64,000 bases of DNA from Oscillospiraceae bacterium (GTDB lineage Bacteria; Bacillota; Clostridia; Oscillospirales; CAG-272): NCBI GenBank assembly GCA_015064885.1, contig SVRJ01000008.1, positions 1 through 64,000 on the forward strand, given 5' to 3'. Positions 1-6,000 of this stretch are shown here, one piece after another. Both the position numbers and the translations under genes were made by a program. The notes under the pieces are model-generated. The model saw only the letters and a list, made by a program, of their open reading frames with translations, ran no database searches and was not told the origin of the DNA. Each line of letters starts with the position of its first letter. The stretch's first letter is position 1.

Positions 1-97
1 ATTATATTCGCCTCCCAAACTCGCGAAGCGAATATCACTCGGCGTAAGCCGAATATCACTGCAAAGCAATAGAACTCGCCGCAGGCGAATATAACTG
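1..97. repeat. Mini-hairpin array 1 (cut by window edge)
   Basis: A run of short perfect stems with 3-4 nt loops, each stem different (CGCgaaGCG, CGGCgtaaGCCG, TGCaaaGCA, CGCCgcaGGCG). They are joined by a near-constant linker, AATATCACT or a close variant. At the left edge the linker reads in the opposite direction (ATATTCG), so linker orientation switches once inside the array. Stems are not conserved between units and there are no unique spacers of constant length, so this is not a CRISPR. Function unknown. Confidence 0.7.
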
Positions 98-129
98 AAA
101 AAAGCACTTGCTTGCGCAAGTGCTTTTTC
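98..129 (-). terminator. Intrinsic terminator hairpin beside array 1
   Basis: Stem AGCACTTGC/GCAAGTGCT with a 4 nt loop, flanked by A and T runs, so it can work on either strand. It follows the minus-strand gene that ends at 262, after a 130 bp conserved module. The same stem occurs beside arrays 2 and 3. Confidence 0.75.
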
Positions 130-259
130 TGTGACGTGTGTCCGATTTAGATGCACGCAGATTTTGCAGAGGGTACACTACCCCCTTGGCGATGATGGGA
201 GTTAAAAGTTTCCGCGTTCTACCGGGATTTTAACGCTATGCTTGTAACGAGTCCTATGT
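126..259 (-). repeat. Conserved 3' module, copy 1
   Basis: About 134 bp between the stop of the first gene and its terminator, closely matching the module at 1614-1752. Both share blocks such as CCGATTTAGATG, TTTTGCAGAGGGTA and GTCCTATGTAA, plus an internal inverted repeat (GTTAAAA/TTTTAAC). The end next to the terminator resembles the 3' end of the tRNA-Gln gene at 2942-3017 and may be a decayed tRNA copy. Confidence 0.7.
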
Positions 260-261
260 AA

Positions 262-1230
262 TCAGTCTTCGAAAATCACATCTTCAAAAGAACTATCTAA
301 TTCCTCGTATAAATCCGATAATATTTCAAATCCTTTAGCCGATTCATAACAAAACACCCATGAAAGTGTTTTTATATCGAATCGCTCAAGCATATAAGCA
401 AATATATTTTCTTTGGGAGAGAAAACAACAATTCGATAAGTATAGTGATCAAAATATTTTTTGGTAATTACGTTTGGATATTTATCAAGGGCGTCATTTT
501 TATGTTCAACCGCATTAGCCGATAATATCTGAAATTTAGTAATGTTAAGAGCTGTAAGCTTTTTTCCACATTTGCTTGCCAATAAAAATGCGATTATTAT
601 TGTGAATATTTCTGAAAAAGCAAATGCTAAAAAAACAACGTCATCTAACTTAGAAAAATCAGTCAAGTCTTTTCCTTCGGTCAAAAAAACACACCATCCA
701 ATATGAATAAATAGGAAAGCTCCAGCGATGTTTGTTGCTATTAAATATTTGATGAAGCTTTGCTTATTTTTTTGATGTTTGAACTTTGCTTCTTCAATAT
801 TGATTGTATTTGAAGGATTTGAAATGTGTGACAAAATATATTGGCATAAATCTTTAGCATTCACTAAATGATAAATCCAAATAACACTGTCATCAATATA
901 CAATTTTAAATGCTTTCCTTGATTTTCAGCGTTTTCAATATTGTTTAGTTCTGTGTAGAGTTCTTCGCCCCACCCAAATTGCGCTTCGATTTTACCATCT
1001 TCAATTTTCAAAAAAGCCTTTCGGTTAAATTGAAAAACAAATATTGAAAGGAAACCAAACAACAAACCGAAAACGGCAAAAGTAAAACAGAAAACAGAAG
1101 ATGCCGCATGGTTTAATTGAATTTCCTCTATACCCCACAAGGAAAAACGAATAGATATAAAAGATCCCGAAAGGATAAAAAACAGACAAAATATATATTT
1201 TCTAAGGGATTGTTTAAATTCTCCGTTCAT
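262..1230 (-). CDS. Membrane protein of unknown function, cassette gene 1
   Basis: 322 aa, not recognised as a named family. Two hydrophobic segments near the N-terminus (about residues 12-30 and 43-67) and two more in the middle (about 160-185 and 198-218) suggest four membrane passes. The soluble part between the pairs (about 70-135) has the alternating strand pattern and closing helix of bacterial PH-like domains; that is inference. The ATG at 1230 follows GAGGGG. The gene is clearly more AT-rich than the chromosomal genes to its right. It lies in a repeated framework shared with the next gene: promoter module upstream, conserved module and terminator downstream. This suggests acquisition as a unit. 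Confidence 0.75.
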   Translation of the reverse strand: MNGEFKQSLRKYIFCLFFILSGSFISIRFSLWGIEEIQLNHAASSVFCFTFAVFGLLFGFLSIFVFQFNRKAFLKIEDGKIEAQFGWGEELYTELNNIENAENQGKHLKLYIDDSVIWIYHLVNAKDLCQYILSHISNPSNTINIEEAKFKHQKNKQSFIKYLIATNIAGAFLFIHIGWCVFLTEGKDLTDFSKLDDVVFLAFAFSEIFTIIIAFLLASKCGKKLTALNITKFQILSANAVEHKNDALDKYPNVITKKYFDHYTYRIVVFSPKENIFAYMLERFDIKTLSWVFCYESAKGFEILSDLYEELDSSFEDVIFED

Positions 1231-1262
1231 GGTATGTCCCCTCTCTTGTTATATTTACCAAA

Positions 1263-1291
1263 ATTATAGCATAAATTTGTGAACATTTCAA
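1263..1291 (-). promoter_or_regulatory. Promoter of cassette gene 1
   Basis: Minus-strand -35 TTGAAA and -10 TATAAT with a 17 bp spacer, about 30 bp upstream of the ATG at 1230. The -35 lies inside the repeated upstream module. Confidence 0.7.
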
Positions 1292-1353
1292 CCGTATCGC
1301 GTAAATAGGCTCCCTGAGGAAGGCTTTCGTTAGTTCGAATCTGTCTACAGACC
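1277..1353 (-). repeat. Conserved upstream module, copy A
   Basis: 77 bp nearly identical to 2651-2727, with only a few mismatches. It contains the -35 region and a GTTCGAATC motif like a tRNA T-loop, followed by CTACAGACC. I could not fold a full tRNA from it. It sits between the gene promoter and hairpin array 2. Confidence 0.75.
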
Positions 1354-1390
1354 GAATATGCCCGAAAATCTTCGCAATCTCGTATCCTAA

Positions 1391-1586
1391 TCACGCCGAA
1401 GGCGTGTATGAAATCAAGGCGAAGCCTTGCATGGAATCCGCAACTTGTTGCGGTATGGAATCATCACGAAGTGATGTATGGAATCAATCCGAAGGAAGAT
1501 ACACGCTAAGGCGTGATGCCATACGCCTGCGGCGATTTCGTACACGACTGCGTCGTGATTACATACCAATCCTTCGGATTGGATAG
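1391..1586. repeat. Mini-hairpin array 2
   Basis: Eight short hairpins in a row, with stems of 4-7 bp and loops GAA, TT, TAA, TGC or TTC; examples are CACGCCgaaGGCGTG, CGCAACttGTTGCG and CACGACtgcGTCGTG. The first four linkers read TATGGAATC or TATGAAATC. The last three read as the reverse complement of that (GATGCCATAC, GATTTCGTAC, GATTACATAC). The array is therefore two half-arrays facing each other. It ends at a terminator hairpin. No coding potential was accepted here. Confidence 0.75.
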
Positions 1587-1587
1587 A

Positions 1588-1618
1588 AAAAATCACTTGC
1601 CGAGGCAAGTGCTTTTTT
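1588..1618 (-). terminator. Intrinsic terminator hairpin beside array 2
   Basis: Stem CACTTGCC/GGCAAGTG with A-run and T-run flanks, following the 3' module of cassette gene 2. Nearly identical to the hairpin that terminates tRNA-Gln. Confidence 0.7.
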
Positions 1619-1752
1619 CTGTGTTGTGTGGCCGATTTAGATGTACGCCGGTTTTGCAGAGGGTAGACTAACCCCCAGGCGTGTATGGGAGTTAAAAGGT
1701 TCCGCGGTCTACCGGACTTTTAACTCCATGCTTGTAAACAAGTCCTATGTAA
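1614..1752 (-). repeat. Conserved 3' module, copy 2
   Basis: Second copy of the module at 126-259. It includes an 11 bp inverted repeat, GGAGTTAAAAG/CTTTTAACTCC. Next to the terminator, the minus strand reads AAATCGGCCACACAACACAG. The true tRNA-Gln end reads AAATCCGGCCACCCCAGCCA, followed by the same terminator. Confidence 0.7.
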
Positions 1753-1754
1753 AA

Positions 1755-2606
1755 TTATTCAGCAAATAACAGTTTTAATTTTGCCTCCTGCTGCTCGTCA
1801 AATCCCAAGAAGTCGGAAACTTCACCGATGTTGTTTGCTCCCTTAATAGTAATTGAGTTGGGATTAAATAGATTTTTTACTTCCAGCATCTTATCCAAAC
1901 AATTATCCTTGGCGCCCGATACACGCCAATCAAAATCTCTGTTGGAGAAAGAAAAATCCTTTCCGTCCTTCATTTCAATAGTGATTTCATATTTCCAATA
2001 GTCTGCTGTTCTATATCCAGAAACGAATTGGGTTTTGATGGTCAAGTGAGCAAAATCATCTGTGGTATATGTATCACCTGTTAGATTTACCATGTTGATC
2101 TTTTCTATGCGATTGTCTTTGTATAGTGCATTTCGACCGAACAAACTGAAAGGAATTAAGCAAGCACACACAAACAAGCCTACGCACCACAACATAGTCA
2201 TTTGACGCACAAATTTCTTTTGCGAGGGCGTTTTCTTTAGATTGTATTTCTTTTGCCGGAAAAGTGGAATACAATCTTCTCTAAAAGGATATTCACCGTA
2301 TTTGTATTTTTTGCTGCCGAAAATTGGCTTTTTTGATTCCCACCCTGAAATAAAAAGCACGAGTGCACTGATTTCAAGAAACATCATAAACGGAAGTGCA
2401 AACAAAAAACTTGCATTGCTTCTGTATGCAACAGTTCCCGGCTTATTGAACGCGATCATATTTTGAATATCATCAAAACAAAAAGCCAACAACAACGCGC
2501 CTAAAAAGGAGAAAATGATACACAAAAAATAAATACTTTTATCAAGAAAAGTTAATGGTGGGCGCAAATGCCGCTTACTATCTTTTCGCTTTGTCTTTTT
2601 GCCCAT
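1755..2606 (-). CDS. Membrane protein of unknown function, cassette gene 2
   Basis: 283 aa from the ATG at 2606, chosen because AAAGGAG lies 7 nt upstream; a longer reading from 2660 has no ribosome-binding site. The N-terminus is strongly basic. Three hydrophobic segments follow (about residues 23-43, 65-90 and 138-160), then a soluble C-terminal half of about 120 residues. I do not recognise the family, and there is no clear similarity to cassette gene 1 beyond the shared layout of membrane segments plus soluble part. AT-rich and framed by the same modules as gene 1. Confidence 0.75.
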   Translation of the reverse strand: MGKKTKRKDSKRHLRPPLTFLDKSIYFLCIIFSFLGALLLAFCFDDIQNMIAFNKPGTVAYRSNASFLFALPFMMFLEISALVLFISGWESKKPIFGSKKYKYGEYPFREDCIPLFRQKKYNLKKTPSQKKFVRQMTMLWCVGLFVCACLIPFSLFGRNALYKDNRIEKINMVNLTGDTYTTDDFAHLTIKTQFVSGYRTADYWKYEITIEMKDGKDFSFSNRDFDWRVSGAKDNCLDKMLEVKNLFNPNSITIKGANNIGEVSDFLGFDEQQEAKLKLLFAE

Positions 2607-2636
2607 AGCAATCTCCTTTCGCATTTCGTTAATAAT

Positions 2637-2665
2637 ATTATACCACAATTTTGTAAACATTTCAA
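2637..2665 (-). promoter_or_regulatory. Promoter of cassette gene 2
   Basis: Minus-strand -35 TTGAAA, 17 bp spacer, -10 TATAAT preceded by TGTGG. Same architecture as the promoter of cassette gene 1. Confidence 0.7.
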
Positions 2666-2727
2666 CCGTATCGCGTAAATAGGCTCCCGGAGGAAGGCTT
2701 TCGTTAGTTCGAATCCGGCTACAGACC
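2651..2727 (-). repeat. Conserved upstream module, copy B
   Basis: 77 bp copy of 1277-1353, with the same GTTCGAATC motif followed by CTACAGACC. It separates the promoter of cassette gene 2 from hairpin array 3. Confidence 0.75.
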
Positions 2728-2736
2728 CAAAAAGGA

Positions 2737-2906
2737 ATGAAATCGTGCGTTGCACGATGAAATCCTCACTCCGCTCGGATGAAATCTTCGGCGTTCCGCC
2801 TCAGATGAAATTAAATCCGCCTCCATCTCCTGCCGAAAGGCAGATTTCATCGCGAAGCGATTTCATCCACCAAAGGTGGATTTCTTCCGCCAACGGCGGA
2901 TTTAGT
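2737..2906. repeat. Mini-hairpin array 3
   Basis: Short hairpins such as CGTGCgttGCACG, CGCgaaGCG, CCACCaaaGGTGG and CCGCCaacGGCGG are separated by a constant linker. In the left part the linker is GATGAAATC. In the right part it is GATTTCATC, its reverse complement. This is the same mid-array switch as in arrays 1 and 2. It lies directly before the tRNA-Gln terminator. Confidence 0.75.
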
Positions 2907-2908
2907 TG

Positions 2909-2940
2909 AAAAAAGCACTTGCCGAGGCAAGTGCTTTTTT
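2909..2940 (-). terminator. Terminator of tRNA-Gln
   Basis: Perfect stem GCACTTGCC/GGCAAGTGC with A and T runs, starting 1 nt after the CCA end of the tRNA on the minus strand. Confidence 0.85.
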
Positions 2941-2941
2941 C

Positions 2942-3017
2942 TGGCTGGGGTGGCCGGATTTGAACCGACGGGATGCCAGAGTCAAAGTCTGGTGCCTTAC
3001 CGCTTGGCTACACCCCA
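2942..3017 (-). tRNA. tRNA-Gln (anticodon TTG)
   Basis: 76 nt with CCA encoded. Acceptor stem TGGGGTG/CACCCCA, discriminator G. Anticodon stem CCAGA/TCTGG with loop CTTTGAC gives anticodon TTG. T-arm GTCGG-TTCAAAT-CCGGC. It has its own promoter and terminator. Its 3' end is echoed in the two conserved 3' modules to the left, which suggests it served as an insertion or duplication site. Confidence 0.95.
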
Positions 3018-3032
3018 AAATATCACTATATT

Positions 3033-3061
3033 ATTATACCACAGAAAGTTTGTTTTGTCAA
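3033..3061 (-). promoter_or_regulatory. Promoter of tRNA-Gln
   Basis: Consensus minus-strand promoter: TTGACA, 17 bp spacer, TATAAT preceded by TGTGG, about 10 bp before the mature tRNA start. Confidence 0.85.
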
Positions 3062-3139
3062 GTACTTTTCTCTTTTATTTGTACGCCAAAGCGTCGGGGT
3101 ATTCCTCTGCTTTGGCGGTTTTTTGTGCTTTTTTTCGGT

Positions 3140-3301
3140 TTATTTGAGGAGGCTTTTTCTGAGCTTTTTTACCTTGCGGGTTATTCTTCGCATTGCCATC
3201 ATGCCCATAACGTTGTCCTTGATACGCGTCATTTTTTTCATCATCGGCTTTGCCTTCTTCTTAAGGCTTGCGCTCATACCGCCTTTTATATTTCCGGTCA
3301 T
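3140..3301 (-). CDS. Small, highly basic 53 aa protein
   Basis: An ORF of 53 codons with AAAGGAG placed 6 nt before its ATG at 3301. The product starts MTGNIKGGMSASLKKKAK and ends RKVKKLRKSLLK. It is rich in Lys, Arg and Met, has no Cys, and has no hydrophobic stretch long enough for a membrane helix. Family not recognised. It lies downstream of the ABC-transporter terminator; a TTGAAT...CATAAA pair about 45 bp before the start could be its promoter. A hairpin with a 9 bp stem (CGCCAAAGC/GCTTTGGCG) lies just after the stop, but its T-run is on the plus strand. Confidence 0.55.
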   Translation of the reverse strand: MTGNIKGGMSASLKKKAKPMMKKMTRIKDNVMGMMAMRRITRKVKKLRKSLLK

Positions 3302-3402
3302 TTCCGTCTCCTTTTATTCTTTTTGACCTTGCTTACGGCAAGGCATATTTATTTTATGACGGTTTTTATATTTATATTCAAAGTATAATTTATTATCACG
3401 GC

Positions 3403-3441
3403 AAAAAAGGGGGGCTGTGTATGCAAACACAGCCCTTTTTT
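3403..3441 (-). terminator. Terminator of the ABC transporter operon
   Basis: Hairpin GGGCTGTGT/ACACAGCCC with A and T runs on both sides, 7 nt after the stop at 3448; it can work on both strands. Confidence 0.85.
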
Positions 3442-3447
3442 ATCCGA

Positions 3448-6000
3448 TCATATATCGTATTTTGCTATTATCGCAGCGGGCGGCTTTTTTGTAAGGAGTG
3501 TAACGGGAAGGATACCGCACAGTGTGGATATCGCGTACAAGAACACTCCGAGTGCGAGAACGACGAACCACGGCAAGTACATAAGGTTTTCGACCGAGGT
3601 GCTTCCCGCCGTTGCCGCGGCGATGACGCCTACAGTTCCCACAAAGCCTATAAACTCTGTCAGGAAGAATATGAGGTTACTTTCGACAAAGTACTTGAAG
3701 ACGATATTTTTTCTGCTGACGCCTATGGCTCTGTATATTCCTATCTCCTTAACGTCTGACGTTATTGAGGAGCGCATTATAAAGAACATACAAAGCGATA
3801 TAAAGGCACTGATTATCACGAAAGTCGTGAGGTTGCCCACTATCTGAAGATCGACGTCCTCCATCTGATAGAAGCTATCGTACATATACTCGCTATCGTG
3901 GATATTATCCACAGATACGCCGTATGAGAGGAGAGCTTCCTTCATCGCCTTTACGTCGTTTGCGTATATCGCATAGCAGTTTTTCGGCTCGTAATAATAA
4001 TGAGACTTGAAGGTGGACTCGCCCATAGAGAGCGCACATTCGCAGAAGTCCTCGTCATTCATGATGACCTGGTAGCTATTCATCGGGTCGCCGCCGACAT
4101 CGACTATCACGTCGCTTGCGGTAACCTTTTCATCATAGCCTTTCGTATACACGTTCTCTTTATAGTATTCGTCCTCGGCATAGGTGCCGTTATCGAAATA
4201 CCCTTCGACTGTGAAGGTCATTCCGTTGACGAGTATCTTCGAGCCCTTGGGATACTGCTTTTCGTATGCAGAGGCTATATATACGCTTCCCTTTTCGGGG
4301 GCTTTCTCCTCCGGGGAAATAGCAGAATGCGCACCTACCGTTCCGGCGTCGAGCAGTGTGCCGCAGAATGCGAGGTCATTTAAATACACCTCTCTTTGCG
4401 TGTTTTTTACAACACCGACTATGACGGCATCCGTAAAGCCTGCGTTCGCTTCATTATTCATCATTCTAAGACCAATGACGTCCTCATACGTTTTGACGAA
4501 CGAGAGCATCGAGCTTTCGAGGATCGCATCCGCGGTAGCCGAGGAAATAACTATTTCCTTATCTCCTATATCGCTCGCGCGTCCGCATATAAGCTTACAT
4601 TCGGAGGCGAAGCGTTCGGGGAGAATAACCGCTTCCGTGTACATATTCTTTCTGTAGTTATGGTAGTAGCTCGAGCCTGAGCTGTAGCCGCCCGAGAAGG
4701 AGGCATACATCATATTCATACTCTGAAGGTACCCCGGAGACGGATAGACAATTTTACTGTTTTTCTTTATCTCGGAGAGCTGATCTGCGGTGATGCTTGA
4801 CTTGGGAATATAGATAAAGTTATCCGAATAGTTCGCTTTTACTTTATCTATGACCTTGAGCAGGGTCATGCAGTTTGCGGAAATAAGAACAAAAACTATT
4901 GAAAGCAGAAACATAGTAGCCGTCAGCACCTTGCGAAGTCTCTTCTTTTTATCGAAGTTTCTTCGCCATGCGCTCTTTATTCCGGAGGAAAGCTTATACA
5001 TTCTGCCGGTCTTCCCCTCTCTGACGGGAGGCAGTGATGTGATGCGCGAAAGCTTTTCGGCATTCTGCTCGCTTCTTTTAGCGAGCGTTTCCTCATAAGA
5101 GCCTTCATGCACGGAAAGTTCCGCGGAGGAATCGAGGACCTTTATCCTGGCTCCGGGTGTTTCGTTTCTTATATAGAAGACTCCGCCCGAGCTTATGATA
5201 CTGAAGGATATCTTTTCGTCGCTGCCCTTCGTATAAAATTCGAGCTCGACTCCGTCTCCCTCGGTACGTCTCTTCTGCATATCCCCGAGGTAGACCTCAT
5301 TCTTACCCATTGCGGAATAATTTCCCGTCTCCTCGTTTGTTTTCTCACCAACTATTTTTCCGTCCGACATTTCTATCACTCTGTCGCAGTAATAGTCAAC
5401 GAGATGGGCTTCATGTGTGACGAGGATAACGAGGGTATCCTTCGATATCTCTTTAAGGAGGTCCATTATCATGACGGTATTTGCCTCATCAAGGTTACCC
5501 GTCGGCTCGTCAGCGAGAATTATCTCGGGGCTTTTTACTATAGCTCTTGCTATTGCGACTCTCTGCTGCTGACCTCCCGAGAGGTTCTGCGGAAGTCTGC
5601 GGCGGTATTTTTCGAGTCCGACTGCACAGAGTGCTATTTCTGTCCTTTCCTCTATTACCTTCTCATCAGAAAGTCCGCAGAGGCGGAGGGAGGCGGCAAC
5701 GTTCTCCTCGACGGTGAGGCTTTCCGCGAGGTAATAATTCTGGAATATGAAGCCTATATTTCGGTTTCTCGCGTCTGTTTCATCGGGTGTTATTATTTTA
5801 TCACCGAGGCTTACCGAACCGCTGTCGGCTCTGTCAAGACCGCCTATGAGGTTGAGGAGGGTAGTCTTTCCGCAGCCGCTTCGTCCGAAGAGGGCGACCA
5901 TACCCGTCTTTGGAAGCTCGAGAGATACACCGTTTACCGCGGTGACGGCATTTCTGCTTGCTTTGTTATAGGTTTTTCTCAAAGAATTGAGTTTTATCAT
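3448..6000 (-). CDS. MacB-type ABC transporter, fused ATPase and FtsX-like permease (second subunit)
   Basis: 850 aa. The ATPase domain is at about residues 1-215, with Walker A at 39-47 (GRSGCGKTT), signature LSGGQ at 140-144 and Walker B ILADEP at 161-166. A linker follows, then a first membrane helix near 355-375. A large extracytoplasmic domain (about 380-700) is followed by three C-terminal helices of the FtsX/MacB type. ATPase and permease in one chain, with four helices each, is the type VII ABC layout used for export or mechanotransmission rather than classical import. The ATG overlaps the stop of the upstream paralogue by 4 nt, so the pair is probably made together and may form a heterodimer. 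Substrate unknown; peptides, lipoproteins or antimicrobials are all possible. Confidence 0.85.
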   Translation of the reverse strand: MIKLNSLRKTYNKASRNAVTAVNGVSLELPKTGMVALFGRSGCGKTTLLNLIGGLDRADSGSVSLGDKIITPDETDARNRNIGFIFQNYYLAESLTVEENVAASLRLCGLSDEKVIEERTEIALCAVGLEKYRRRLPQNLSGGQQQRVAIARAIVKSPEIILADEPTGNLDEANTVMIMDLLKEISKDTLVILVTHEAHLVDYYCDRVIEMSDGKIVGEKTNEETGNYSAMGKNEVYLGDMQKRRTEGDGVELEFYTKGSDEKISFSIISSGGVFYIRNETPGARIKVLDSSAELSVHEGSYEETLAKRSEQNAEKLSRITSLPPVREGKTGRMYKLSSGIKSAWRRNFDKKKRLRKVLTATMFLLSIVFVLISANCMTLLKVIDKVKANYSDNFIYIPKSSITADQLSEIKKNSKIVYPSPGYLQSMNMMYASFSGGYSSGSSYYHNYRKNMYTEAVILPERFASECKLICGRASDIGDKEIVISSATADAILESSMLSFVKTYEDVIGLRMMNNEANAGFTDAVIVGVVKNTQREVYLNDLAFCGTLLDAGTVGAHSAISPEEKAPEKGSVYIASAYEKQYPKGSKILVNGMTFTVEGYFDNGTYAEDEYYKENVYTKGYDEKVTASDVIVDVGGDPMNSYQVIMNDEDFCECALSMGESTFKSHYYYEPKNCYAIYANDVKAMKEALLSYGVSVDNIHDSEYMYDSFYQMEDVDLQIVGNLTTFVIISAFISLCMFFIMRSSITSDVKEIGIYRAIGVSRKNIVFKYFVESNLIFFLTEFIGFVGTVGVIAAATAGSTSVENLMYLPWFVVLALGVFLYAISTLCGILPVTLLTKKPPAAIIAKYDI

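Noticed and set aside
1277-1353. Complete tRNA gene in the upstream module (GTTCGAATC motif)
   Set aside because: No pairing acceptor stem, D-arm or anticodon arm could be found; only a T-loop-like motif is present.
1404-1608. Small ORFs inside hairpin array 2
   Set aside because: Their codons simply read through the palindromic units; no ribosome-binding site.
1-2906. CRISPR array
   Set aside because: Hairpin stems differ from unit to unit, linkers are about 9 nt, there are no spacers of constant length, and no cas genes are in the window.
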